A stretch of 64,000 bases of DNA. Origin: Lachnospiraceae bacterium RM5 (GTDB taxonomy: Bacteria > Bacillota > Clostridia > Lachnospirales > Lachnospiraceae). Below are positions 34,716 through 44,730 of the stretch, one piece after another. A program made the position numbers and the translations under genes. The stretch is taken from positions 1 to 64,000 of the forward strand of contig FOFK01000002.1 of NCBI GenBank assembly GCA_900110975.1, written 5' to 3'. A model generated the notes under the pieces. It worked only from the letters and a program-made list of their open reading frames with translations. It had not been told where the DNA came from and made no database searches. Each line of letters starts with the position of its first letter. The stretch's first letter is position 1.

Positions 34716-35528
34716 TTATTTATCAAGCTCACCATGGGCAAGTTCAACTATATCATTAATTTTTTCTTTAAAATCATTCTTATCAGCTTTTATATCATTA
34801 TTTTTCTCAATATACAATAAATATTCTATATTTCCTTCAGGTCCTTTAATAGGAGAATATTCAAGATTAAGAACATTAAAGCCGTTATTTAAAGCAAAAT
34901 CAACTACCATTTCAATAACTTCAATATGTACCGACTTTTCCCTTACAACACCTTTTTTACCAACTTTTTCTCTTCCGGCTTCAAATTGAGGTTTAATAAG
35001 ACAAACTGCCCTTCCATTATCCACCATCATATTTCTAAGGGGAATCAAAACCTTTGTAAGAGAGATAAAAGATACGTCTATAGAGGCAAATTCAATATCA
35101 TCATCTATATCATCTCTGGTAACATATCTGATATTTGTTTTTTCCATACATACAACACGTTCATCCTGTCTTAATTTCCAGGCAAGCTGACCATGTCCCA
35201 CATCCACAGAATAAACTTTCTTTGCACCATTCATAAGCATACAGTCAGTAAAGCCACCTGTTGATGCACCTATATCCATGCAGACCATGTCATCTAACTT
35301 AATATCAAATCTGTCCATGGCCTTTTCAAGCTTAAGTCCGCCTCTGCTTACGTATTTAAGTTTATTTCCCTTAACTACAATATCTGCTTTATCATCAACC
35401 TTTGTCCCTGCTTTATCTTCTCTTATGTTATTTACAAAAACATCGCCACACATAATAAGTGCTTTTGCATTTTCCCTTGAAGTAGCAAGGTTTCTCTGAA
35501 CAAGCAATACATCTAATCTTTCTTTCAT
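34716..35528 (-). CDS. tlyA: TlyA-family rRNA methyltransferase
   Basis: TlyA 2'-O-methylates cytidines in 16S and 23S rRNA. The 270-residue protein has an N-terminal S4 RNA-binding domain (ERLDVLLVQRNLATSRENAKALI) and a FtsJ-like methyltransferase domain with the SAM site CMDIGASTGGFTDCMLMNGA. The later motif is the residue set CLIKPQFEAGREKVGKKGVV. It lies 27 bases downstream of dxs in a conserved isoprenoid and repair gene string. Confidence 0.95.
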   Translation of the reverse strand: MKERLDVLLVQRNLATSRENAKALIMCGDVFVNNIREDKAGTKVDDKADIVVKGNKLKYVSRGGLKLEKAMDRFDIKLDDMVCMDIGASTGGFTDCMLMNGAKKVYSVDVGHGQLAWKLRQDERVVCMEKTNIRYVTRDDIDDDIEFASIDVSFISLTKVLIPLRNMMVDNGRAVCLIKPQFEAGREKVGKKGVVREKSVHIEVIEMVVDFALNNGFNVLNLEYSPIKGPEGNIEYLLYIEKNNDIKADKNDFKEKINDIVELAHGELDK

Positions 35529-35555
35529 AATTTCTTAACCTGTATAAATTTATCC

Positions 35556-37436
35556 TTAATCATTAAAAATTTTTGTTTCATCAATGTATTTTAAAATCCT
35601 CTTAAATACATTTTCTTTATCCAGAAGAAGATTTTGTTTTAATACATTTACATTACCCTGTTCCACAAAAATATTTGGAATGGAAATATTCATTACCCTG
35701 TATGGATTTACAAGTTTTGATACAAAGAAACATACTCTTTCTCCAAAGCCTCCGCTTGTAACATTTTCCTCAAGAGTAACTAAAAGTTTATGATTTTTTC
35801 CAATTTCTCTTAATAATTCTTCATCTAAAGGTTTTACGAATCTTGCATTAATAAGTGTAACATTAAATCCCTTTTCTTTAAGCATATCCCTCACTTCATA
35901 TGCAACTTCTACCATTGAACCTACTGCCATAAGAGCAATATCTTTTTCACTAAAAATCACTTCGCTCTTTGCAAATGAAATAGGTGTTTTATATTCTTTT
36001 AATCCGCAAAATCCTTTTCCTCTTGGATATCTTATTGCAAGAGGATGTTTAAAATTATATGAAAACTTAATTGCTTCTTCTAATTCATAAATATTTTTCG
36101 GAGCAAAAATATTCATATTCGGAATACTTCCAAGGAATGATAAATCAAATATACCCTGGTGAGTTTCTCCATCCTCTCCAACTAAACCTGCCCTGTCTAC
36201 AGCAAAAACCACACCTAAATCCTGGATACATACATCATGTAAAATCTGATCATATGCTCTTTGTAAAAATGATGAATATATTGCCACATATGGTTTAATT
36301 CCCTGAGATGCAAGACCTGCTGCAAATGTTACAGCATGTTCCTCAGCAATACCTACATCAAAAAATCTTTCAGGATAACGTTTTGAAAAAGTTTTCAAAC
36401 CTGTACCATCAGGCATTGCTGCAGTAATTGCCGCTATATTATCATTTTTTTCTGCCAGATCAAGTATTGTATCAGAAAAAACATCCGTATATGTTTTATC
36501 CTTATTTTTATTTTTTATTTCACCTGTTTTTATATCAAAAGGAGAAATTCCATGGAACTTGGAAGGATTTTTTTCAGCTTTTTCATAGCCTTTTCCTTTT
36601 TTTGTCATAACATGAATCAAAACAGCGTGCTCTAATTTCTTTGCCTCTTTAATAATCTCTACAAGCTGAGGGATATTTGAGCCATCAACAGGTCCAAGAT
36701 AATTAATACCCATGTTTTCAAAAAACATTCCCGGAATAACAAGCTGTTTAATACTTGATTTCGTTGTCTTGATACTTTTAATGGCACCGGGACCAACATA
36801 AGGAATCTTATTTAATTTTTTTATAATATCATTTTTCAAATCATTATATTTGGCTCCTGCTCTTACTTTTGTAAGATATGTATTCATTCCACCAACATTT
36901 TTTGAAATCGACATATTATTATCATTTAAAATAATAATAAGGTTCTTCTTTAAGCCGGAAGCATTATTTAAGGCTTCAAATGCCATTCCACCTGTTAAGG
37001 CACCATCTCCTATAACAGCAACAACACTTCCATCTTTCTTATTTATTTCATTTGCCTTAACCATTCCAAGAGCAGCAGAAATCGATGTTGAACTGTGACC
37101 CGTTGAAAATACATCATTCTTATTTTCTCTTGGCTTTGGAAATCCACTCATTCCGCCATATTCTCTCAAATGTTCAAACTCATCTTTTCTACCTGTAAGA
37201 ATCTTATGAGTATAACATTGATGTCCTACGTCAAATATTATTTTATCTTTAGGTAAATCCATGGCAAGATGAAGGGCCATTGTAAGTTCAACAATTCCAA
37301 GATTAGAAGCTAAATGTCCACCTCTGTTTCCAACAGCATTTATAATAAATTTTCTTATCTCATCAGCAAGAATATCCATCTCATCTTTTGGAATCTTTTT
37401 TATATCATTAGCCTTTTTTATTTTTTCAAGGACCAT
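35556..37436 (-). CDS. dxs: 1-deoxy-D-xylulose-5-phosphate synthase
   Basis: It condenses pyruvate and glyceraldehyde-3-phosphate in the first step of the MEP isoprenoid pathway, using thiamine diphosphate. ATG 37436 has GGAGAAAGAAAT upstream; a longer frame to 37481 lacks this. The ThDP motif GDGALTGGMAFEALNN, the HGISPFD region and the transketolase core DVGIAEEHAVTFAAGLA are present. The product has 626 residues. ispA lies just upstream, so two isoprenoid steps are co-expressed. Confidence 0.97.
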   Translation of the reverse strand: MVLEKIKKANDIKKIPKDEMDILADEIRKFIINAVGNRGGHLASNLGIVELTMALHLAMDLPKDKIIFDVGHQCYTHKILTGRKDEFEHLREYGGMSGFPKPRENKNDVFSTGHSSTSISAALGMVKANEINKKDGSVVAVIGDGALTGGMAFEALNNASGLKKNLIIILNDNNMSISKNVGGMNTYLTKVRAGAKYNDLKNDIIKKLNKIPYVGPGAIKSIKTTKSSIKQLVIPGMFFENMGINYLGPVDGSNIPQLVEIIKEAKKLEHAVLIHVMTKKGKGYEKAEKNPSKFHGISPFDIKTGEIKNKNKDKTYTDVFSDTILDLAEKNDNIAAITAAMPDGTGLKTFSKRYPERFFDVGIAEEHAVTFAAGLASQGIKPYVAIYSSFLQRAYDQILHDVCIQDLGVVFAVDRAGLVGEDGETHQGIFDLSFLGSIPNMNIFAPKNIYELEEAIKFSYNFKHPLAIRYPRGKGFCGLKEYKTPISFAKSEVIFSEKDIALMAVGSMVEVAYEVRDMLKEKGFNVTLINARFVKPLDEELLREIGKNHKLLVTLEENVTSGGFGERVCFFVSKLVNPYRVMNISIPNIFVEQGNVNVLKQNLLLDKENVFKRILKYIDETKIFND

Positions 37437-37461
37437 ATTTCTTTCTCCATAATCATTGTTA

Positions 37462-38361
37462 TTAATATTTTCTATCAACAAGATATAAGATTAACTCTTC
37501 TAAAAATTCTGTATCTTTATTTAATTTTTTAAGATTTGAAACCGCCCTGTTGCTTAATTTTTCAACAAGTTCTTTACAATTATCAAGTCCAAGTAAAGAA
37601 ACATATGTTATTTTATTATTCTTTTCATCACTATTTACAGGCTTTCCAAGTGTTTCATCATCGCTGATAACATCAAGTATATCATCCTGAATCTGGAATG
37701 CCCTTCCTATATCCTTGCCAATCTCATTTATAAGCTGGATATCAGCATCGTATGCATTTGCAACGATACCTCCACAAAGCATAGATGCTTCAATTAATGC
37801 ACTTGTTTTTAATTCATTAATCTTATCAAGTGTGGCATCATCTATTTCTTTTCCATCATTTTTAATATCCCTTACCTGACCGCCAATCATTCCATAGATA
37901 CCGGCTTTTTCTGCAAGGACTGATAATGCCTTAATTTTTGCATTTAAATTATCAGTATCAGAAATATTTTTTAATACTGTTTCAAATGCAAAATTAAGAA
38001 GAGCATCCCCGGTAAGAACCCCCATTGCCTCACCATATTTTTTATGAGTAGTCAGTTTACCTCTTCTATAATCATCATTGTCCATTGATGGCAAATCATC
38101 ATGAACAAGCGAATATGTATGAATCATCTCTATTGCAGCCATGAAAGGATATATTTCTTTTTCATCTTCGCTATATAATCTGAATGTTTCAAGCATCAGA
38201 AGAGGTCTTAATCTTTTACCTCCTGCAAGAATACTATAATTCATAGCTTCATAGATTTCCTTTTGCATATCATCATTGTTTTCATCAGGAAGAAATTTTT
38301 CTATTATCTTTTCTGTTTCATTTATTTTATTTACTAAAATATCTTTAAAATCAGTACTCAT
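37462..38361 (-). CDS. ispA: Polyprenyl diphosphate synthase (farnesyl/geranyl type)
   Basis: It joins isopentenyl units to allylic diphosphates for undecaprenol and quinone precursors. The two Asp-rich motifs are visible as HDDLPSMDNDD and QDDILDVISDD, along with GGKRLRPLL. ATG 38361 has AGGATTAAT ahead and begins 1 base after the xseB stop; a longer frame to 38379 overlaps xseB. The 299 residues fit farnesyl diphosphate synthase. xseA, xseB and ispA form the classical cluster. Confidence 0.95.
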   Translation of the reverse strand: MSTDFKDILVNKINETEKIIEKFLPDENNDDMQKEIYEAMNYSILAGGKRLRPLLMLETFRLYSEDEKEIYPFMAAIEMIHTYSLVHDDLPSMDNDDYRRGKLTTHKKYGEAMGVLTGDALLNFAFETVLKNISDTDNLNAKIKALSVLAEKAGIYGMIGGQVRDIKNDGKEIDDATLDKINELKTSALIEASMLCGGIVANAYDADIQLINEIGKDIGRAFQIQDDILDVISDDETLGKPVNSDEKNNKITYVSLLGLDNCKELVEKLSNRAVSNLKKLNKDTEFLEELILYLVDRKY

Positions 38362-38362
38362 A

Positions 38363-38581
38363 TTAATCCTGTCTTTCATTTAAAATAGTAAGTTCCTTTT
38401 CAACATCATCAATCTTTGCATAACATATTTTACAAAGATTAACTCCTCTTTTGTATAAATCAAACGATTCCTCTAATAAACATTCCGGATCATTCATTTT
38501 CTTTGATATTTCTTCTAATTCCTTAAAAATATCCTCAATTTTTCTATCTTCATCAACTATAATATTTTCTTTATCAGCCAT
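38363..38581 (-). CDS. xseB: Exonuclease VII small subunit
   Basis: XseB is the helical small subunit of the single-strand-specific exonuclease VII. The 72 residues contain the family core EDIFKELEEISKKMNDPECLLEES and LYKRGVNLCK. The gene starts 8 bases inside the end of xseA and is followed at once by ispA. Confidence 0.94.
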   Translation of the reverse strand: MADKENIIVDEDRKIEDIFKELEEISKKMNDPECLLEESFDLYKRGVNLCKICYAKIDDVEKELTILNERQD

Positions 38582-39863
38582 AATTAATACCCTTCTTTTC
38601 TTTTACAGTGCCTTTTATCACGCCATCTGCCACATATATTGTCATTTCATCATTTAGATTTACCTGTGAAATACTCTTTAAATTCTTATTATCTTTATCA
38701 GCAATATAAGAAAATCCATTTTTCATTTTATTTAAAGGAGATGCTCCTTCAAGTTCTTTTAATATTATTTCATATTTATGTTTAACATCCGCAAACTTTT
38801 TATTTTGTATAACTTCAATGTCCCTCAGATATTTTTCCGTCTTTGTCTTTGTTAACTGTATTTTATTTTCCAGATTATTATTTAAGGATTCAAATAAGTT
38901 CTTAGTATATTTTTTATTGTATTCCAGCTTATTTTTAGGACTGTTAGCTTCTACAATATTTTCATATTTTTTAACTTTTTCTTTATACAGGTCTAATTTA
39001 CTTAAAAAGCTGCCATTAATCTTATCTTCAAATCCTGAAATATCATTTATAAATTTTTCATAACTAAATACTGCAAGTTCCGCTGCTGCTGAAGGAGTCG
39101 GTGCCCTTAAATCAGATACAAAATCAGCTATTGTAAAATCAATCTCATGTCCAACAGCTGATATTACAGGCTTTTCTGATTCAAATATTGCATTTGCAAC
39201 TATCTCCTCATTAAATGCCCATAAATCCTCAATGGAGCCACCACCTCTGCCAATAATTATGACATCAATAAAATCCAAGGTATTTAAGTATCTGATACCT
39301 CTTACAATATCCTCTGCGGCTCCTTCTCCCTGGACTAAAGCTGAATATAAATATAAATTAACAAATGGATTTCTTCTCTTTGAAATATTTATAATATCCT
39401 GAATTGCTGCACCTGTAGATGCTGTGCAAATACCTATATTTAAAGCATATTTAGGTATTTCCTTTTTATAAATTTCAGAAAACATTCCCTTTTCTTCAAG
39501 TTCATGTTTTAATTTTTCAAATTTTTCATATAGATTTCCCTTACCATCATCTGATACCGATTTCACATATAACTGATATCTTCCACCGGCCTCATAAACA
39601 TTTATATCTCCATTACAAATTACCAAATCTCCATCACATAATTTTTTCTTAAGCTTAGCTACGTTTGAACGAAACATAACACAATTAAGGACACTTTTTT
39701 CATCTTTCAACGAAAAATAAACATGTCCTGAACTGTGATATTTAAGATTTGATATTTCCCCACAAACATCTATATTCTTAAGAAAATAATCATTACTTAA
39801 AAGATTATTTATATATTTATTTACATCTTCTACGGAGTATTTTTTTTTTGATAATTCAGCCAT
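38574..39863 (-). CDS. xseA: Exonuclease VII large subunit
   Basis: XseA is the catalytic subunit. The N-terminal OB-fold (residues 1-110) has HSSGHVYFSLKD. The catalytic domain has ICTASTGAAIQDIIN and IIIGRGGGSIEDLWAFNEE, then SAVGHEIDFTIADFVSDLRAPTP. The C-terminal part is a long coiled coil that binds XseB copies. AGAGGTGGATT precedes ATG. nusB ends 9 bases upstream. Confidence 0.97.
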   Translation of the reverse strand: MAELSKKKYSVEDVNKYINNLLSNDYFLKNIDVCGEISNLKYHSSGHVYFSLKDEKSVLNCVMFRSNVAKLKKKLCDGDLVICNGDINVYEAGGRYQLYVKSVSDDGKGNLYEKFEKLKHELEEKGMFSEIYKKEIPKYALNIGICTASTGAAIQDIINISKRRNPFVNLYLYSALVQGEGAAEDIVRGIRYLNTLDFIDVIIIGRGGGSIEDLWAFNEEIVANAIFESEKPVISAVGHEIDFTIADFVSDLRAPTPSAAAELAVFSYEKFINDISGFEDKINGSFLSKLDLYKEKVKKYENIVEANSPKNKLEYNKKYTKNLFESLNNNLENKIQLTKTKTEKYLRDIEVIQNKKFADVKHKYEIILKELEGASPLNKMKNGFSYIADKDNKNLKSISQVNLNDEMTIYVADGVIKGTVKEKKGINYG

Positions 39864-39872
39864 AATCCACCT

Positions 39873-40301
39873 CTAAAGCATCTTAGCTAATAATCCATTA
39901 ACAAATGAATATGAATTCTTCTCTCCGTAAAGTTTAGCAAGCTCAACTGCTTCATTTATGGCTACTCCAATAGGAATATCATCTTCGTATTTTATCTCAT
40001 AATATGCAAGTCTTATAATTGAAAGGTCAATATAATCAATTCTGTCAATTGTCCAGTTCTTTACCTTTTCCGAAATAAGAGCATCAATTTCATCAAGCTT
40101 ATCGATTACCTGATTAACTTTATCCATAATATATTTTTTATCTTCTTCATTTATCTCGATTGGTTCTTTATTTCCAAACAATTTAATATCATTTTCATAT
40201 TCAAAAAATTTTTCCATCTGATCTTCCATCTCAGATTTATCAAAATAAAAAATTCTGTATAAAAGTAAAAATGTATATGTTCTTAATTCTCTACGTGTCA
40301 T
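39873..40301 (-). CDS. nusB: Transcription antitermination factor NusB
   Basis: NusB with NusE binds boxA in rRNA operons. ATG 40301 has GGAGATTAAGTCT ahead; a TTG at 40316 is the only longer start. The 142 residues are all-helical, opening TRRELRTYTFLLLYRIFYF and closing IPIGVAINEAVELAKLYGEKNSYSFVNGLL, the typical C-terminus. A terminator between asp23 and nusB suggests partial read-through or a weak own promoter. Confidence 0.95.
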   Translation of the reverse strand: MTRRELRTYTFLLLYRIFYFDKSEMEDQMEKFFEYENDIKLFGNKEPIEINEEDKKYIMDKVNQVIDKLDEIDALISEKVKNWTIDRIDYIDLSIIRLAYYEIKYEDDIPIGVAINEAVELAKLYGEKNSYSFVNGLLAKML

Positions 40302-40347
40302 AGACTTAATCTCCAAAATATATTTAACTAATTATCTGTAAACTTAT

Positions 40348-40370
40348 AAAAAGGGTGCCATAAGACACCC
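40348..40370 (-). terminator. Terminator after the Asp23-family gene
   Basis: A 7-bp stem (40353-40359 with 40364-40370) with an ATAA loop is followed on the minus strand by five T, five bases past the asp23 stop. Confidence 0.75.
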
Positions 40371-40375
40371 CACTA

Positions 40376-40753
40376 TTATGCATTCGCATCAGCAACAATA
40401 TTTGCAATTCGAATATTTACCGCCTTAACACCAAGTCCTGTCATATTTTCAATAGAAGTCTTTATCTTATCCTGAACCTTTGCGGTAACTTCCTTAATAT
40501 TAAAACCAAATTTAACATTCAATATTATATTTATCTCTACTTCATTATCTGAAACGATAGCCTTTACACCCTTTGAAAGACTCTTCTTTGTAAGCTTTGA
40601 AACGATTTCATTTGTTATATTTCCATAAATAGAAGCAACACCATCAATCTCAGTAGCTGCAAGACCTGCAATAACAGCCACAACATCATCAGCTATGCGT
40701 ACCTCGCCTGTCTCGTTTTCATTTTCTAAAGTATATATATTATTTTCTTCCAT
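40376..40753 (-). CDS. Asp23/Gls24-family envelope stress protein
   Basis: The ATG at 40753 follows GGAGGAAAATTAT. The 125-residue protein matches the Asp23 (DUF322) family: RIADDVVAVIAGLAATEIDGVASIYG at the start, a beta core VEINIILNVKFGFNIKEVTAKVQ and a closing NMTGLGVKAVNIRIANI. Members associate with the envelope or, as YqhY, with fatty acid synthesis control next to nusB. The nusB neighbour here points to the YqhY subgroup. Confidence 0.93.
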   Translation of the reverse strand: MEENNIYTLENENETGEVRIADDVVAVIAGLAATEIDGVASIYGNITNEIVSKLTKKSLSKGVKAIVSDNEVEINIILNVKFGFNIKEVTAKVQDKIKTSIENMTGLGVKAVNIRIANIVADANA

Positions 40754-40787
40754 ATAATTTTCCTCCAATTATAAAATCGCTCTTTAT

Positions 40788-40815
40788 ATTATATCAAAAT
40801 AAGACTATTTTGCAA
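40788..40815 (-). promoter_or_regulatory. Promoter of the Asp23-family gene and downstream block
   Basis: On the minus strand TTGCAA is followed by 16 bases and TATAAT, about 35 bases before the Asp23-family ATG and just past the end of the GGDEF gene. Confidence 0.65.
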
Positions 40816-40819
40816 CCTA

Positions 40820-43800
40820 TTAGCCATTAATATCATCCCAGAATTTATAAATACCCTTGCTGTTTTTCTTGATATAATACAATGCTTCATCTGCTTTCTT
40901 TAATGTGTCCATTACATCTTCTCTTACAGCCTGTCTTGCAATAGAAATACCAATAGAACATGTAACCAGCTTATCTTCAGGAATCTCAACTTTTTTCTTT
41001 GTATAGCTTGAAACCTTATCAACAAAGCCATCTTTGATTATTTCATATATTTCATCTGCTGCCTTTTCAACCTTTTCTCTTGTAACATCAAAAAGAATAA
41101 CAAGAAATTCATCGCCACCATATCTTATGGCAAAACCTTTATGATTATCAGCAATCGTCTTGTAAATATTAGCAAATTCGCAAAGTATGATATCACCAAC
41201 ATCATGACCAAAGGTGTCATTATAATATTTGAAATTATCAAGATCAGCATACATAATTGCCATATTTCTATTTTCTGAATAATTTTCATCTAACAATTTT
41301 GCAAGACCCTGTCTGTTATATAAACCTGTTAACTGGTCTGATACTGCAAGAACATTAAGTTTATCATTAACTTCAATAATTTTCTTTTTATTTCTAATTC
41401 TTTCAATACCATTTGATAACTGGATAATAGCTGTCTTAATAATTGCTAAATCATCCTCATTCAATAAAATTCTGTTTCTTCTGAAATTCCTATGCATATT
41501 AACTGTTGCAATAAATATAAATTTTATATCTCTTTCATTAATAATAGGAATTCCTATAAATGTAACAAGTTTATTTTTATCAAAATAAGAAATAATTTTA
41601 TCAAACTCAAAGAATTTTTTATCAGTTCTATTAATCATAAATTCCCTCTTCATAAGATTAAAGAATAATAAAATATCTTTATAATTTGATTTCTTTTCAT
41701 TCATTCCATCCCTGTATAATTCCACAAGTTCATCTTTTCTTTCTAAGAATAATACACCATCAAGATTAAAATTATTCTCAAGGGTTGTCATTATATTCTT
41801 AACTAAATCCAATGAATCAATATTGTCCTGATTAGCCATTTCCTGGAATGATGAAAGGAATTTTATATCTTTCTTTCTCTCTGCAAGCTGTTTTTCCTTG
41901 CCTACATTATAAGATAATTCAACCAGATCATCTAAGGTTATCCCTTCAATATTAAATCCAAATGGTCTTACATTTAAAGCCTGGTTATTTACAAGTGTAG
42001 TAATGCTTGTAGATTTAATATTGTACCCATTTTCAGCACAATATTTAATTCCATAATCATATATTTCTTCTGCCTTATCATCTCTTCCAAGCTTTTTATA
42101 TAAATCATAGCATTCATATACATAATTTATAATAATATAAAATAATGCTTTTTCATTCATCTTATAATGCTCATTTGCTTTATTCATTAATGTTAAAGCT
42201 TTATCATATGAACCTTGTCTCTTAGCAAGATTTGAATTGATAAAATAATATAAAAACAAATCTTCATGCCATCTGTAATAATCATTTTCCTCTTCATCAT
42301 TATTTAAAAGATGGTCTACAAGCATTTCAACCTTGTCAAGACATTTATAGCACCTGTATTCATTTCCACGCATATAATAGCAAAGTGCCAATAGTCCCTG
42401 CAATTTTGATGCATTGCATATCTGGATTGTTTCAATCTTAAGATTATCAAGCATCTTAAAAATGTTATTTAAATAATCACCTGCTGATATAAAGTCCTGG
42501 GCACATATTGCATTTATTGACATATTATATAAAGCTTCACATATAGTTTCAGGATTTTTTAATTCATATAATATTTTAATTGCACTTCCAAAATAATCAT
42601 TTGCTTTCAGGTATTGTTCTGAAACTATACTGTTATAACCAATACCTAAATACAAATGGGTTGTTCTCACAAGATTATGCTCCTGTTTAAGTATTGCAAG
42701 TTTTTCTTTATAATACTTTTCACAAACCCTTGGATAGCCTTTTTCTGAAGATAAAATAATATATTTAGTATATGCTGATAAAAGGAAATTCGTATTATTT
42801 ATCTTTTTACCAAGACTGATTCCTTCTTTAAAATATTCAGATTCTTCACCTATTGCAATCCTCTTTACCGATTCATCATCATTATCACAGCCAAAAATAA
42901 TATAATATGCTAAAGTATTATAATATTTTGCATCTCTTAAAGCTTTGATCATATCATTATCAATATTTACCTTTTCAAAATCAACAGAGAAAACATCATG
43001 CCATCCTGCAAACTGTGAAGAAATCTCAAGAACCTTTGCATTTAAAAGTCGTCTTTCATCATTTAACTGTTTAGCATACGCAATACAGTTTGCTGCATAT
43101 TTTGTTGATAAATCCGACTGGATTAAATTTATATGAGTCAGACAGCATACATAGTTATAACTATACTTTTCTTCCAGATCATCATCATTAATAAGAGGGA
43201 GCAGCTTTTCACACATAAGCATTGCTAATTTAATATCCTGTCTTATTACCGCACATTTTGCTCTTAAATAATAGAACATGCACTTATTACGTCTTTCTAT
43301 ACTAAGATTTTCTTCAATAAATCTGTTATATATAATAGACATATAATATTCAGCATCTTCAATCGCTAACATTTCGAGAAGGTTATTAAGATTCTCTAAG
43401 TACAAAGGAAAATATCTTTTGCTTGGTATAAATGCTGTATGATAATCGTATTCATCAAGAACATTATCACTTTCCCATTCAAATAAAATATTATCATTTT
43501 CAGCATCATTAATAATTTTTCTATAATAGCTTTCAATATATGATGATGGAGATTGTAATTCATCAAATATAATTAAAAATTTTGTTTTTGCATTATCATT
43601 ATTTTTTATAATCTCATCAATAACTTTTAATGTGGAATAGGCAGCCAAATGAAACCTGTCTAATACAATCATCAGGTTTGTCTTTTCCCCAATATATTTA
43701 ATACAATTAATTATTGATTTTGCAAATCTATTTTTTTCATATGACGCCTCAACATTAATAATAGGCTCATTTCTAACTGCCAATCCATCTTTTAAATAGC

Positions 43801-44119
43801 TGATAAGTATATCTTTATGAAGGGAATAAACTTCACAATTATCAATAAATTCCTCAACAGACATCTCTTTTGAAAATAGTTTTTGATAATAATATCTGAT
43901 ACCTGTAACCAACGGTTCGTAAGGCTCTTTTATATCATTTTTTGAGTATCTGTGATAAAGAAGTCCATCCTTGTATTTATCTCCAACCATAGTCTCAATA
44001 TCTTCTAATCGCATATTGAGAGAATTATAATGTTTAATAAACATTATTTTCGGCTGATACACTTCATCTGTAGTCAGAAAATTTTCTAACAGATTCTGCA
44101 TATAAATAGAATGATTCAT
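40820..44119 (-). CDS. Very large diguanylate cyclase with helical-repeat sensor
   Basis: The C-terminus is a GGDEF domain that should make cyclic di-GMP: DQLTGLYNRQGLAKLL opens it and the active-site YGGDEF ends about 94 residues before the C-terminus. No RxxD inhibitory site is seen before it. Ahead lies a GAF-like domain (about 790-930), and before that some 500 residues of TPR-like helices. The first 250 residues resemble an AAA/STAND-type ATPase without a Walker A, with FLIIFDEL as a Walker B-like strand. No membrane segments are seen. ATG 44119 follows AAGGGAGATGCTT. It follows the chemotaxis genes, suggesting a link to motility. Confidence 0.88.
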   Translation of the reverse strand: MNHSIYMQNLLENFLTTDEVYQPKIMFIKHYNSLNMRLEDIETMVGDKYKDGLLYHRYSKNDIKEPYEPLVTGIRYYYQKLFSKEMSVEEFIDNCEVYSLHKDILISYLKDGLAVRNEPIINVEASYEKNRFAKSIINCIKYIGEKTNLMIVLDRFHLAAYSTLKVIDEIIKNNDNAKTKFLIIFDELQSPSSYIESYYRKIINDAENDNILFEWESDNVLDEYDYHTAFIPSKRYFPLYLENLNNLLEMLAIEDAEYYMSIIYNRFIEENLSIERRNKCMFYYLRAKCAVIRQDIKLAMLMCEKLLPLINDDDLEEKYSYNYVCCLTHINLIQSDLSTKYAANCIAYAKQLNDERRLLNAKVLEISSQFAGWHDVFSVDFEKVNIDNDMIKALRDAKYYNTLAYYIIFGCDNDDESVKRIAIGEESEYFKEGISLGKKINNTNFLLSAYTKYIILSSEKGYPRVCEKYYKEKLAILKQEHNLVRTTHLYLGIGYNSIVSEQYLKANDYFGSAIKILYELKNPETICEALYNMSINAICAQDFISAGDYLNNIFKMLDNLKIETIQICNASKLQGLLALCYYMRGNEYRCYKCLDKVEMLVDHLLNNDEEENDYYRWHEDLFLYYFINSNLAKRQGSYDKALTLMNKANEHYKMNEKALFYIIINYVYECYDLYKKLGRDDKAEEIYDYGIKYCAENGYNIKSTSITTLVNNQALNVRPFGFNIEGITLDDLVELSYNVGKEKQLAERKKDIKFLSSFQEMANQDNIDSLDLVKNIMTTLENNFNLDGVLFLERKDELVELYRDGMNEKKSNYKDILLFFNLMKREFMINRTDKKFFEFDKIISYFDKNKLVTFIGIPIINERDIKFIFIATVNMHRNFRRNRILLNEDDLAIIKTAIIQLSNGIERIRNKKKIIEVNDKLNVLAVSDQLTGLYNRQGLAKLLDENYSENRNMAIMYADLDNFKYYNDTFGHDVGDIILCEFANIYKTIADNHKGFAIRYGGDEFLVILFDVTREKVEKAADEIYEIIKDGFVDKVSSYTKKKVEIPEDKLVTCSIGISIARQAVREDVMDTLKKADEALYYIKKNSKGIYKFWDDING

Positions 44120-44160
44120 AAGCATCTCCCTTATTTACGGCTATTACATAAAACAAATTA

Positions 44161-44697
44161 TTAGTTTCTGCATATTATAGAAATTATCTCATCATAACCT
44201 GCTTTATTACTTAATTCAAAAACTCCTGTTTTTAACTTACTTTCATAACCATGATCTATAATATAATTATTAAAATCAGTTTCATCTGCTATAACACCTA
44301 ATGACTTAAGTGCACTTGCAACATCTTCCGAATACATTTCATTTGTAATTGTAAGACTTACATTTGAAGCAGGTGCTGTAGTTTCAGGCTGTGGTGTAGT
44401 TGTTTCTGCTGGTGTTGTAGTTTCTGCCTGAGTTGTTGTCTCTGCTGGTGTTGTAGTTTCTGTCTGAGTTGTTGTTTCTGTATTTTCAGTCTCAGAAGTA
44501 GTTTCTTCTTTACTTTCTGATTCTTCTGATTTTACATTTTCCTTAGATTTTGTTGTACTCTCAGTAGTTTTATTTTCTGTCTTTGTATATTTTTTATTTA
44601 ATTTATTATCATGTATAGCAATGGCAATCATTAAAATAATACATGTAAAGATTATACCGATTCCAAATCCTCTTAAATAGAATTTCCACTTTGTCAT
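44161..44697 (-). CDS. Membrane-anchored protein with Thr-rich linker and MltG-like domain
   Basis: One membrane helix (about 9-28, FGIGIIFTCIILMIAIAI) is followed by a Ser/Thr/Glu linker with tandem ETTTPAETTTQA-type repeats (residues 50-112). The final 65 residues (LTITNEMYSEDVASALKSLG to SNKAGYDEIISIICRN) resemble the small LysM-like domain in front of the MltG/YceG catalytic domain. The catalytic part itself is absent. It may bind peptidoglycan outside the membrane. It lies in the chemotaxis block between the SwrB-like and GGDEF genes. Confidence 0.7.
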   Translation of the reverse strand: MTKWKFYLRGFGIGIIFTCIILMIAIAIHDNKLNKKYTKTENKTTESTTKSKENVKSEESESKEETTSETENTETTTQTETTTPAETTTQAETTTPAETTTPQPETTAPASNVSLTITNEMYSEDVASALKSLGVIADETDFNNYIIDHGYESKLKTGVFELSNKAGYDEIISIICRN

Positions 44698-44730
44698 ATT
44701 TTTCTATCCTTTCGCTTTTTATTATTGTTT

